DNA of 64,000 bases from Populus alba (lineage: Eukaryota; Streptophyta; Magnoliopsida; Malpighiales; Salicaceae). Under the pieces are notes generated by a model. The model was given only the letters and a program-made list of their open reading frames with translations. It ran no database searches and was not told where the DNA came from. The stretch is from assembly GCF_005239225.2 (NCBI RefSeq), contig NC_133293.1, positions 17,328,333-17,392,332 on the forward strand, in the 5' to 3' direction. Shown one piece after another: positions 48,156 through 59,672 of the stretch; within the stretch, counting starts at the first letter, position 1, and every line of letters begins with the position of its first letter. The position numbers and the translations under genes were made by a program.

Positions 48156-48928
48156 TGATGATAAGTATACCTTGCTTCGAAGGAATGGAAAGGAACAAGA
48201 ATGAGATAATGGTTGTGGGAGATTTTAACAAGGTAGATTATCCAGAATGTTCAATAGAGGCTCCATAATACTCACGTTCTGCAGAAAGCCGTTCTAATTA
48301 ATTCGACTTTCCTCAACGTTTTCAATAATTGTTTCTTAGCTTTGTAGCAGGAATGAGCTTCTACTCGTTCCTTTTTTATGGATAAAATATCTCCAATAAA
48401 ATAAATAAATAAAAAAGACTTCAATTGATGTAATTGATTCTTGCATCAAAGGATATTTATGTAGATTTGGTCTTTGAAGAGAGATGAAAATTTTGATAGA
48501 AATGAACTGATGAATAATTTTTCTCGTTTAATTTTCGCAAACAACATGACTACATAGGAAAGCCTCACGTAGTTTGATGATGGATATTATGAGCTGTAAG
48601 AGCGTGAGAAGTCAGAATAAAATCTTTGGTTAAATTCCTACAGTAATGTTAGGATTAATTTACAAGGGAGGTATTGGATCTAACTTGAAAAAAGAAGAAG
48701 GGCAGGAAACCCATCATGGCTTAGGTAGTACTCAATAAACGTTGGTTCATTTGAGGTCAATAGCCACAAATACAAAACGCAAAATATGGGGTTGGTCTCA
48801 CGATCTATCTTCACCTTTTATGTGTGGCTGGCTTCATGCCTTGTAGTTCGTTCTTCTCCTCTTCTTTCTCTGCTCTTTTTTTTTTTCCCTTCTTCTAAAG
48901 AGGAAGCAAGTTAGTTTAAGCAATACCC
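48156..48928. other. Spacer and CHX copy B promoter
   Basis: No gene is seen. The last about 80 bases are C/T-rich and probably the 5' UTR of CHX copy B. Confidence 0.5.
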
Positions 48929-51900
48929 ATGGCAGAAAATGCGACTCACGACCTGTTTTGCCACACTATCAATTCATTGAATGACTTTGCTATCTGGCGC
49001 AATTTCACCGCGAAGATTATTGATGGCTCTCCGGCTCTTTTTCTGTTTCAGATTACAATTATTTCCCTGGTATCAAACTTATTGGAAATCTTTCTCAGGC
49101 CTCTTGGACAACCGAGTTGCGTTTCCCAGATATTAGTATGGTCTCTTCTCTCTTTTGCTGCATTGTGAATATCGTATATACTAAGAAAACGTCTGATCTT
49201 TAATTGTAAAGGTTTCAAGTTTACACCAAAGGGACTCTGCACTTGTTGTCCGTCAATTTTTTTTGTTTTTTTTGTTTTAAAAGATGGCAGAAACCAGTTG
49301 TATATAAATTCTCTTTCGAATTTATGATATATATCGTATTTGTACCAAGTCTATCATGTACGTTAGAAATGTATAATGACAGGTCCTATATCTAACAAAT
49401 TTTGCATGCATGTCGACAGGCTGGAATGATATTTGGTCCTTCACTCCTCGGGCAAAACAAGAAGTTGCTAGATACCATGTTCCCTGTAAGAAGTACGGCA
49501 ACGCTGTGGACAGTGGCATCATTTGGAAATTTATTCTATACCTTTCTAATTGCAGTGAAGGCAGATCCTGCAATGATGCTAAAGCCAGGTCGAGCTGCTA
49601 TGTATATAGGCTCTTCTATGTTCTGCATCCCTTTATTTCTTTCCCTTGCACTATCATTCTTATTGAAAACCGTTGTCACCATGGAAGCTAATCTCAATAA
49701 ATCGATTGTCTTCATAGCTGCATCACAGTCATTTACAGGTTTTCCAGTCGTTGCTGCCTTCCTAACTGAGCTCAAGATCCAGAACACAGACGTTGGCCGC
49801 CTAGCCCTTGCTTCAGCTGTATTTTCTGATTTAATTGATATTGTCGTGGCCGCAATTTCGCTGACGCTTGGGGATGTCGCTTCTCACCCACTAGCGCCAG
49901 TGCGGGCAGTCCTATCAAACGTTGCATTTGTTATTGTTATCGTGTTCATCATCAAGCCAATGGCAATGTGGACGATGGGTCCTATAAAAGAAATGAAACT
50001 TGTGGGTGAGAAATGCATTTTTGTCACCACCGTTGTCACTCTACTCCTCGCATTTGTGAGCGAGATCGTCGGCCAGCATTACGTTCTTGGGCCATTGATT
50101 TTTGGCTTGGCTTTACCGATCGGACCATCTTTTGGAGCAAATTTGGTATCGAAGCTAAGCAGTTTAGTTTGCGGTCTCCTCTTTCCCGCTTACCTTGCTG
50201 TTACTGGTCTGCAGACCAATATCTTCAAAGTTGATTTTCAGTCTGCAGTTATTGTGGGGATAGTTATGGTCTCTGGTATCATAATTAAGTTGGGAGCAGT
50301 CATTTTGCCAGCCTTGCATTCTCAGGTGCCCGTCCGAGATGCTTTTCTGCTGGCAATCATCTTGAATATAAAGGGGATTGTGGAAATCAACGTTTACAAC
50401 TTCTGGAAAGATAACAAGGTCTGGTTAATTTGAAGATAGTTTAAATTCTGGTACTGTTGTAAGAGAGCCCCATGGCAGCCTTCACGAGGCAAGAAAAGGA
50501 AAACTTTTGAATATATACATCCCAGTTTGGGACACCCACGCCAAAAATGGCCCCACATGATTTATAAGGTTTTTCTTTCCTTCCCCTTATTTGGGAAACA
50601 GAGGGGTCAAAAGAATATAATTAAAGTTTAAAGCACCTCTTGATTATTTCCTGAGAGCTAAAGCACCCTTTCTCTGGCTAGTGGAAGGTGTTTTCCATGA
50701 AGTTTCTCTAAGAAGATCTATCAGTTGTATCTTTTATTAATTTCCTTTCCATGCTAATCTACAATGGCCTGATATATATATTCTATCATTGCAGACTTTA
50801 CATGATGGCGATTACGCTTTGTGCGTAGTTTCGGTGATTTTAACAAATGTAGTTATTGCCCCATTGGTGAAACTACTCTACAATCCTTCAAGGCAATACC
50901 ATACTTTGAAGAGAAGCACCATCCAACATTGCAGGCGAGATTCAGAATTTCGGATGCTGGTCTGCATCCACAACCGTGAGAATGTCCCTACAATCATAAA
51001 CCTTCTAGAAATATCACACGCCACAGAAGAGAGCCCTATAGCAGTCATTGGATTGGTGCTTGTCAAGATTGAGGGACGAGCTGCCCCAATCCTAATAGCA
51101 AACAGCCGGAAAGGAGTCCCGGAGACAGAATCATCCAGTACAACCAGCATCCTCAATGCCTTAAGGAACTATGAGCAAAATCATCGGAACTCGTCCACCG
51201 TCCAATCATTCACCTCAATCACGCATTTTGAAACAATGCATGATGATATTTGTCGTCTGGCAATGAACAAGAGAGCCACTATTGTGATCATGCCGTTTCA
51301 TAAGAAATGGGCCATCGATGGCTCCATCGAATCTACAAGCCGTTCTATCCAACAAATGAACCGCAATGTCCTCAAAAACGCTCCATGTTCTGTTGGAATT
51401 CTCATTGACCGTGGAATCTTAAACGGGTCATTATCTGTACTGAATGGTAGGTTGTTGTTCAATGTTGCTGTTCTATTCTTTGGCGGCCCAGATGACGCGG
51501 AGTCACTAGCTTATGGAGCTCGCATGGTGAGACATGGATGTGTAAGGATAACAGTCGTGAACTTCCTTCTCTTTGGAAATGCAAACAGTAAAGAAAGGAA
51601 GCGAGACAGCGATTTAATCAATGAATATCGACAAGGTAACTTGGGAAATCAGCATTTTTTGTATTTCGAAGAAGTGGTAAGAGATGGGGTAGATCTCGCT
51701 GGATGTCTGGCAAAGATGGTGGGTTGTTTCGATTTAATTTTAGTGGGGAAATATCATCAGAAGTCTCCTCTTTTTAAAGGCCTTGAAGAGTGGAGTGAGT
51801 GCCCTGAGCTAGGGGTCATTGGCGACATGCTTGCTTCACCAGGTTTTGAGTGCGCTGCGTCAGTCTTAGTCGTTCAGCAGCCAAGAATGAGAGTGAACGA

Positions 51901-51970
51901 AACGGCGCCGCTTATTCATGACGCTCCAGATGATAACAGAGTATGCCTTTCGATGGAGAGATGGAATTAG
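48929..51970 (+). CDS. CHX-type cation/H+ antiporter (CPA2), copy B, 3 exons
   Basis: Exons 48929-49135, 49420-50418 and 50795-51970, all phase 0, give 793 aa. Intron positions equal those of copy A: the first lies just before AG(I/M)-, the second between the transporter domain and the C-terminal region. Membrane-domain motifs are AGMIFGPSLLG, VKADPAMMLKPGRAAMY, TGFPVVAAFLTELKI, LALASAVFSDLIDIVVA (with the conserved Asp), QHYVLGPLIFGLALP and ILNIKGIVEI. The C-terminal part has FRMLVCIHNRENVP, APCSVGILIDRG, LFFGGPDDAES, FDLILVGKYHQ and VLVVQQPRM. Unlike copy A it keeps the charged residues expected of an active CPA2 exchanger. The two copies are clearly diverged, so this tandem pair is older than the UGT triplication. 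Confidence 0.92.
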
Positions 51971-52499
51971 AGAATATTTTAGGAGGTCATATTGCTGTTA
52001 TTATTATTAGTTTTTAAGCCTAATATGTTGCTTCCAGCTAGAGGAGCAAATTGGACCTTTCACACAGTTCAATAAAAATATAAAATATAAATATGCAGTG
52101 AAAAAACAAGAAGAAGAACCCATAAATGGAGAAGAGATGAAACCGAAAGAGAGGAAGAAGGAAAAAAAGAGAGAGGGAAGAGATGGATACTTTGATATAC
52201 ATGATTGTTTGTTGTTGAATTATGTTTTTGAATTGTGGAGGCAGATGGAGATTTGAATTTTGTGTTCTTAAGTTTGATAGGATAAATTATTATAGGTAAT
52301 AGATTGATTGATTTATATTATTTTATTAGAAATAATAACATGAGATTAATTCGTTGTAATTAATATATTAGAAATCTTAAAACATTATAGAAAATTATTT
52401 CTTTCACCCCCAAAAAATCATCAAATGAGATGATCAAGGATGTGACCAACTTATAGTCGAGAGGATTTCCATCAAAAACCTTCCCTATCGAGTTATGTT

Positions 52500-52715
52500 C
52501 TGTTTGTTTTTGCGTTTTAAAAATATATTTTTTTAAAAATATATTTTTTATTTTTTTTCTTCAAATTAATATATTTTTTAGTGTTTTTAGATTATTTTGA
52601 TGCGTTGATATCAAAATTAATTTAAAAAAATAAAAAAAAATTATTTTAATGTATTTTTAAATAAAAAACATTTTAAAAAACAATTATAACCATATTTTCA
52701 AACAGACTCTCAAAC
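52500..52715. repeat. AT-rich dispersed repeat (MITE-like), well-preserved copy
   Basis: It runs from tctgtttgtttttgcgtttt through gattattttgatgcgttgat to aaaaaacaattataaccata and caaacagactct. This is one of the most complete copies in the window. Confidence 0.55.
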
Positions 52716-53691
52716 TTAAATCTATCAAAAACCACAAAAAAAAAAAGTTCACACATAAATTTCATCAATCAACATTTTAAGCCACAAACCCATTAAACAC
52801 CTAAAAAAAAACTCCACTTTCAATTTTCATGCAATCAAATTATCTTAATCCAAATAACAATATTTCAATATATAAATCATAATTGAAAATCTATAATAAG
52901 ATAAACAACCTTGAATCTCCAAATCATGGTCCCATCATTCATAATTGGTCAAAAAAATATATCTTAGAATAATATTATCAAACACACAATACAATGATGA
53001 TTGTATTAGAAATTTTTATATTAGTGCACAACCCATCACAACCTTCCCAAGGTATATCGGTTTATATCTTTGGTTCAACGTTTTGCACATCGTAAATACA
53101 CGCATAAAATACATCACTTACACGCCCTGCGTACAAACATCAAATGCATCACTCCCGAGAGGAGTTTCGGCTCCCGACTACTGAGAATTCCGAGCTTCTT
53201 GTTTAATCGATACTTTTTTTTCTTAAAAAAAAAAAAAATTGTCTTTAGATTTACCGGGCATATGGTATGGGCTTGCTTGTAATGGGCTATTGGCATGCTC
53301 AGATTTGGGCAGCCCAGTGCCGCTTCGATAGGCTTTGAGGGATATCTATAAATAGGTATTGAGCGATTTCAGCTGATTTGCCATATCTCAAAGGAAGCTG
53401 GGTCTTGTTACTATTTTCTGTTGCCGCTGCCAGCCATTGAGATTTGAAGAGAGCATCTTCGAGAAAGGAAAGAGAAGATAGATAGATATTGCCTAACTAA
53501 AGAATATAATCATGTCGTAAAGAGCTGAAAAGCACAATTTGATTCTCCGAAATGACAAAGGCCACATCCATTGTTTGGTATCTTCACTCTTTTGATTTCC
53601 TTGGTACTGAAGGAAATGATTCATTTTCTTAGCGGTTTTTTTTTTTTTAATAATTAATGCAGCCATATACAAAAGTATGTGACTAAACAAC

Positions 53692-53704
53692 AACATTAGT
53701 TGAT
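53692..53704. repeat. Left target-site duplication of the SINE
   Basis: aacattagttgat is identical to 53902-53914. Confidence 0.9.
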
Positions 53705-53901
53705 TTTTTTTTTTTATAACCCGGGGTGTCTGGACCAGCTTACGCGCACCACGACTAATCCCCGAGCCCACTGAACATCTTGCAAGCCCAATAAGCAGGT
53801 AAGGTACCGCGGGGGTGACAGACAGGTACTCTTGAGAATCGAACTCGGGATGGTCGCAAGGCAAGCTTTGTAGTTGACCACTGAGCTAGACCCTCAAGTG
53901 T
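53705..53901 (-). mobile_element. Full-length tRNA-derived SINE with 13-bp target duplication
   Basis: Read on the minus strand it starts ACACTTGAGGGTCTAGCTCA, giving a pol III A box (TAGCTCAGTGG) and a B box (GAGTTCGATTC) at the usual spacing. A body ending gctggtccagacaccccggg and a poly-A tail (the T run at 53705-53717) follow. The 13-bp sequence aacattagttgat flanks it exactly on both sides (53692-53704 and 53902-53914). SINEs are transcribed by RNA polymerase III and moved by LINE machinery. The window start carries the tail of another copy. Confidence 0.93.
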
Positions 53902-53914
53902 AACATTAGTTGAT
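53902..53914. repeat. Right target-site duplication of the SINE
   Basis: aacattagttgat is identical to 53692-53704. Confidence 0.9.
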
Positions 53915-55626
53915 CTTTATTGGTTCAAGTTCGAATCCAACCTTTTCAATTTGATATTTACCAAACTGCCGGGATTCTGCAAGTTTTTATCTGCTTCATC
54001 AGTTGCTTGCCACTCAAGTTTTTTAAAGCAAAGTTCCTGCATTTTCTTAGTGGATCCTGCAGCCAAATACTTTCGTTCACTTGTTAAAGTAAGCTACTGT
54101 AATCCACGGGTTCGCCGATAGTGGCGTGTGTGGGTGAATTTGTATCCCTGACAACCCTGAGTGTGCTTTTAAATTATTTTGATATATTAAAATTAAAAAT
54201 ATATACTTTTTAAAATATATATTATTTTAATATATTTTTAAATAAAAAATACTTTAAAAAAACAACAACAACTACACTTTTAAACATCGCCTTAGAGTTA
54301 TAAATACCGAGCTTGCAACTTTTTTATTTTTAGTTGCTCGTTGACCTAGAATTTAATCTAAATTAAATTAATAAAAAAATTCAAATTTTTTATTAAAAAT
54401 AATATTATTTTAATTTGTTTTTAGTCTGTCCTCCTCGTATTATTATTATTTAGAATAATCCCAGTTTAATAATATAAATATAAACCGATAATGTTGCTGC
54501 TTTCCAGTATGGGAGAATCTGATTCCGTAAATAAGAATCATGAAGAATAAAATTGGCCTATCCAAATTGTCTTGATTGGCAAATTAAATATGATTGTAGT
54601 CCTCTCGCTCGTTGTCTAGAGAAGATCAGCCATAGTTGGAGATTAATTTGCAACTGATTAATACTAATTATTTGTAAAATGGAAAAGGTAAGAGGGTGAA
54701 GGAAGCGTGTTAGTTGTATGATCCATATTGCAGCAAGAGAAGCTAACAATACATTCAGCTGTGACAGCTGATGGGAAGAAATAAATGACAAATTTAATCA
54801 GCACTGTAACGTACAACTATATATAATATATGCTTTTGCTTATTTTTGGAAATATATCTTTCCAGGGCGTTAAACCTATTGATTTGCATTGCATACGACT
54901 CTTTATTAAAGTTAGTTTACTGAATTCCAGCTATTAGTTGTAATTTTTTATTTTTAATTAGCATGAGTGTTCGAGTCAGTTTGTATTTATCTTAACTAAT
55001 CTCATAAATCTTGAAGTTAACAATTATGTAAATCTATAATAGTTTTAAAATTTATAAAATTTAAATTAATAATTTTTTAAAAATAATTTAAAACATATTT
55101 AAATGAGCTGGTGAGCTGCAGAGCAAACCTATGAGTTGTAATCTTCTTTTGCAAACAAAGAAGAAAACCTGCAACTTGTAGCTATTAGTACTTTTCCTCA
55201 CTTACAAACACACACACGTAACACAACCAGAAATGAATTACTCAATTGTTTTAGCTATAATCATCAAGACTACCAGAATTAATTTTATATTTTATTAATA
55301 TAATATTCCGTCAATAGTTAGATAATACTTCCATTAGCATGATTTCTAATTAATTTTTTTTTAATAAAAAAAAATATTTTCATTTATATTTACTAATTTT
55401 CTAGGAATGCAATTAATTCTCTAATAAGAAATGCATGACTGCATTATGTAGTTACTGGCAATATAATTAGTTACGCCATACAGTAACATAATCATGTTTT
55501 GAAAGGATTGAGGCATCTGATTCTAGCTGATCAACCAAAAACTGGCCAGAACTTTCCCTTTAATTGTATCATATGCATATATAGCAAGTACAAAGGACTT
55601 GGACATTTCGCAGCATGCATCGCGGA
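53915..55626. other. Intergenic DNA
   Basis: No gene is supported. An AT-rich dispersed repeat lies at about 54160-54290, and the rest is unremarkable AT-rich DNA. Confidence 0.55.
54160..54290. repeat. AT-rich dispersed repeat (MITE-like)
   Basis: gtgcttttaaattattttga is followed by tatattattttaatatattt and aataaaaaatactttaaaaa, the standard family order. Confidence 0.5.
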
Positions 55627-55631
55627 TTCAG
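55627..55631. repeat. Left 5-bp target-site duplication of the LTR element
   Basis: TTCAG, identical to 60011-60015. Confidence 0.85.
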
Positions 55632-56034
55632 TGATGGGGACACCGAACCGGAAACATTATTTATGCACGCGTACGATCATAGACGATGGAGGATAGTCCA
55701 AACCATTGAGAAATTGGGCTTTAACTTATGTTTTTGGGTTTAATTTATATGGACTTTCAGTTGAGTTTTATTAATTTGGCTTTATTTGTTGGGCTTGATT
55801 TAATTAATGTTGGATATTTTATTTAATGGGCCATAAGCCCAATTGCTTATTCAAGTTAGGGTTTTAGTATAAATACCCTACTTCTCTAAATGTTAAGGGA
55901 CTTTTGATGATTAATGAAAAAATGCAGATTTGCATATCTCCAACCCCTCTCCTCCTCTTCTTCTTAGCTTCTTTCTTTTTCTAAAGCTTCTTTCTTTTCT
56001 TGCTTTAATTCTTTTTACGTGTTGTCCCACGTCA
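55632..56034 (+). repeat. 5' LTR
   Basis: 403 bp, starting TGATGGGGACACC and ending CCCACGTCA. It carries a TATAAATA box and a C/T-rich segment after it. The only difference I see from the 3' LTR is A instead of G near the end (cccAcgtca versus cccGcgtca). Confidence 0.95.
55868..55875 (+). promoter_or_regulatory. TATA box in the 5' LTR
   Basis: TATAAATA in the middle of the LTR is the expected U3 promoter, followed about 30 bp later by the likely transcript start. Confidence 0.65.
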
Positions 56035-56038
56035 AATT

Positions 56039-56050
56039 TGGTATCAGAGC
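56039..56050 (+). other. Primer-binding site (initiator tRNA-Met)
   Basis: TGGTATCAGAGC begins 5 bases after the 5' LTR and is complementary to the 3' end of plant initiator tRNA-Met, the usual primer for gypsy and copia elements. Confidence 0.92.
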
Positions 56051-56151
56051 ATGGCTTTTAATTGTTCTTACAATTAATCGATCTATGTGTTACAACTAAT
56101 CTGGAAAAAATAAAAATTACTGTTCATCCGCGACTGTAACCGGGTTTCCAG

Positions 56152-56268
56152 CAGCGGCGCCCCTGCCATCTGCGACGCCTCAGCCAGTCACAGCGGCGCC
56201 CCTGCCATCAGCGGCGCCTCAACCATTCACAAAGGCGCTCCTGCCATCAGCGGCGCCTCAACCCGTCA
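56152..56268 (+). repeat. Three 39-bp GC-rich tandem repeats in the leader
   Basis: Units 56152-56190, 56191-56229 and 56230-56268 share cagcggcgcccctgccatc and a variable ccagtca end. The unit is a multiple of three, and a fourth partial unit follows. The leader up to about 57050 is much richer in G+C than anything else in the window. Confidence 0.88.
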
Positions 56269-56823
56269 CAGCGGCAGACCCACCACCGAGAAGACCTGCA
56301 CATCAGTCCACCGATCCACGCCGAGTTGCTACCTCCGACACAGACCAACGGCAACCACCAGACTGACACCGCAGGAGACATCAGTGGATCTCCGGCCTCG
56401 ACAACACAAAACCACCCACAACAACCCACAGCGCCGCCCTTGTCTTCGGTTCCAAACCATCAGTCGCAACCATCGGTATACCTACACATCAATCCCACAG
56501 AGCGATTGGCCATTCAACATCAGCGCCGGTCACAGCCAACGATCAAAAGGACACGCCGATTCACTGCCTTCAACAACCAGCAGCGCCGCACCCACAACAG
56601 TTCCTTGTCTTCGGTTCCAAACCAACAGCCGCAACCACCACAGACACCACCGCCTCTTCCCTTGCACCGCCAGACCCATCAGAACCAGCAAGCTTCGTGC
56701 GCCGCCGCCGACAACAGAGACAACAGGTCACAGAAGCCAGCGGCAACAAATCGCAGCAGCCAAGGAAGAAAGAAACAAACACTGGATTTTAATTAACCTA
56801 GACACGTCACATGCCACGTTAGT

Positions 56824-56970
56824 GTTGACTGCCACGTCACCTGCCTCGCCAGCTTTGACTGCCACGTTAGTGTTGACTGCCATGTCACCTGCCTCGCCAG
56901 TGTTGACTGCCACGTCACCTGCCTCACCAGCGTTGACTTCCACATCAGCGTTGACTGCCACATCATACGC
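56824..56970 (+). repeat. 30/18-bp compound tandem repeats in the leader
   Basis: Repeats of gttgactgccacgtcacctg plus cctcgccag (30 bp) alternate with 18-bp short units. One frame reads LTATSPASP repeats, but it has no ATG start, so coding use is not established. Confidence 0.8.
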
Positions 56971-57055
56971 ACATCCAGTTGGCCACGTCAGCTCCAGCAG
57001 ATTTCAGCCTCCTCCCAGCACTCTAGTCAGTGAATCACTCTCCCCTATTTGTTGA

Positions 57056-57563
57056 AGTTTACTTTTCTTGGTTTTTCACTTGTCATTCAAGGTTATTATT
57101 AATATTACTTTTGTGCCTAGAAAAAAATCTCAAAAAAAAATCATAAAAAAAAAAAAAAATCTCACCTAGCATTTTAATTGTTAATTTTTGTTCATCAACC
57201 TCTTTCATCAGTAATAGCTAATATCTTATTCTATTTAATAATTACGAGTTCTTACTTGTGACATCGTGTTTGATTAATCATTTACACTTAAGAATTTAGT
57301 ATTACATGCTTACAATTTTATTAGTGTAATTTGTTCTTGATTAATCTCCACATTAAAAAAAAAAAAAAATTAGCTTTATTTTTGTATTGTGATTTTACAT
57401 GCAAGAACCATTTGTGATCTCAATTCCTTTTATAAGTTAGTATTGCATGCATTTGTGTCACGATCAACTAGTGTCTAAGCTTAAGTTTACACCTACTGTA
57501 GACTCAACCTTTAGTGATACTCTTATGATCATTTTAAGGGAACTGCAAACTTAGGTGATCAAC
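57056..57563. other. AT-rich leader between the repeats and gag
   Basis: It contains several A-runs (for example 57120-57165) and no coding frame. Confidence 0.6.
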
Positions 57564-59672
57564 ATGTTTAGAAGAATTGAGCCCCAAGAGAGTTTTCGAA
57601 TAAGACACTCAAAGATCGATAAATATCACAAGAATAATAATTATGGACAAGATCACTCTGAGCGACACCAATATGACCATCATTTAGGTTACTCTAAACA
57701 CGATGACTTTGATGAGCGAGTCTTGAGTCCTAACAAAATAGAAGCCCCCACTTTTGATGGTCGTCATGACCCTTGGATATTTGATATGTGGATTCGTGAT
57801 ATGGATCAATTCTTTGAGTGGCATAATTTGTCTGATAATAAGAGAGTTAGATTTGCTAAGATGAAACTCATTGATAAAGCCAAAATTTATTGGAGAGATG
57901 TTGAGGATTGTTTAGAGATGAGAGGTAAACCTCCTATAACTGATTGGATCAAAATGAAACAAAAACTTCAGGAAAAGTACCTACCCCAGTCTTATAGGAG
58001 TAAACTCTTAGACCAATGAAACAATCTAAGACAAGGGAACAAGTCTATCAATGAGTATATAACGCAGTTTAACGATTACATGATTAGATGTGCCAGAAGA
58101 GAGAATGAAGCCATGATTTTGCGTAGATTTTGTAAAGGCTTAAATGATGATCTTAGAAGAGAAGTTGTATTTCAAGGTGTGTCTACCCTTAACCAAGCTT
58201 ATACCTTAGTTAAAGACTACAAGTTGGTCACAAAGAATCAGTGGAATAATCATCAAGACTCTTATAGTATCCCTACTAGGTCCCAATTCAGAAGTAGTGA
58301 TTCTTTGTTAGGTGCTCCACCCCACAGACCTAATCCTAGTAGCGCCTAACTTTGTAAGAAAGATAGAGGCAAACAAGTTGTCAATGAAGTGTCCAAGGTG
58401 AGTTCAAAGGTTAAGTGTATTAATTGTTTAGGTTTTGGTCATATCTCTTTAGATTGCACCTCGAAACCCTTAGTCGTCCAAAAACATAAAGATCTAGGTA
58501 AAGAAGAATATTGTAGTGTTGAAGTGTATGAGCCTAATCTTGAGGATTTTAGTGACCTAGATGACGAGGATGTGCAAGAAGAGGAACTTAACACAATGAG
58601 CCCACATAAGCTTGATCTTGAGGTTAAGAAAGAGTCTGCTATGTCTGCTTTAATGGTGGAGGGAATTTTAGAAAACTCTTTAGTGGAACCTCCTATAGAG
58701 ATAAGTATGGTCTTAGAAGAGTCTCATGATATTAGTCTTCCTGAATTACCTGATTCCTCATCCCACATGCTTGGTGTCCAACATTTTATAAGTTTAGAGC
58801 AACATGTTGAGCTTTTTGACCTCTTACCACATGCACGTGATGAGAAAGATGAAGATAATCTTGGGTTACTTGATTGTGTCCATACCATATCTACACAGGT
58901 TTCAGACAATGCTTGTCTCATTCCACACTCTCAATCATTTAGTGTTCATAGTTACAAACCTGAGGAGCCGATAGAATACCTTCCCATATCTCCTCACGAT
59001 AAGATGTCTAAGTTAGTTGAGTCGTTACCATGTAGAGTTCATAATTTGCATATTGAGATCATGAAACAAATTCAAGCAAGTAATGAACAATACAAATTTC
59101 GAGCTGACTTACTTAAATATCATGATGCACTTAATGTTGGAGATTATTTCATGATACAGATTAGACCTGAACGGTGTCCTTTGGAAACCGATCATAAATT
59201 GCAAGTAAGTAATGCTAGACCATTCAAAGTGTTGCAAATGATTAAATCAAATAATTATGTCATTAAATTGCCATTAAACTTTGATATTAGCTCTACTTTG
59301 AACATGAAAGACCTCAGTATTTATAAAATACAGCCTACCCCTGATGCTCCTTTTGATACCCCTACCTCATTATCCATATTTTTGGCACAAAAGGAACATA
59401 TTAATGCTACTTTGAATGCACAAGTTGTTTTTACCAGGGATGGTGAACTTCAGCAAATCCCAGTATATGGACTCGACAACCAGATTCAGACTATACTTGG
59501 ATTATCAGAAGAACATCACAACAGCTTGATCCTTGTCATTGAGAGCATTATCGGAGCTGTCTTGACCTATACTCGACGGGGTCGAGTTCTTCCAACCCCG
59601 GGAGAATTGATGGGGACACCGAACCGGAAACATTATTTATGCACGCGTACGATCATAGACGATGGAGGATAG
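57564..59672 (+). pseudogene. Gag / zinc knuckle / integrase-tail frame of the LTR element, two internal stops
   Basis: A single frame of 703 codons is interrupted by TGA at 58017-58019 and TAA at 58347-58349. Part one is a retrotransposon Gag (APTFDGRHDPWIFDMWIRD, FAKMKLIDKAKIYWRDVED, MKQKLQEKYLP). Part two continues it after the TGA (NNLRQGNKSINEYITQF) and carries the CCHC knuckle at 58416-58457 (CINCLGFGHISLDC). An acidic stretch follows, then at about 58995-59335 the C-terminal end of a gypsy integrase (RVHNLHIEIMKQIQASNEQYK, VGDYFMIQIRPERCP, NNYVIKLPLNFDISSTLNMKDL). The frame runs into the 3' LTR. The order shows an internal deletion of protease to integrase core. The TGA stands where gag proteins usually have a Trp codon. 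Any translated Gag would be truncated. Confidence 0.88.
59600..59607 (+). other. Short polypurine tract
   Basis: GGGAGAAT directly precedes the 3' LTR. This is the position for plus-strand priming, although the tract is short. Confidence 0.5.

Larger units (their letters stand above)
51971..53704. other. Intergenic DNA
   Basis: It contains the probable 3' UTR of CHX copy B, an AT-rich dispersed repeat at 52500-52715 and no recognisable gene. Short frames at 52945-53864 are compositional or lie across the SINE. Confidence 0.55.

Noticed and set aside
56384..57055. 223-codon frame in the LTR element leader as a protein
   Set aside because: No ATG start, low complexity, and overlapping frames are equally open; kept only as tandem repeats.
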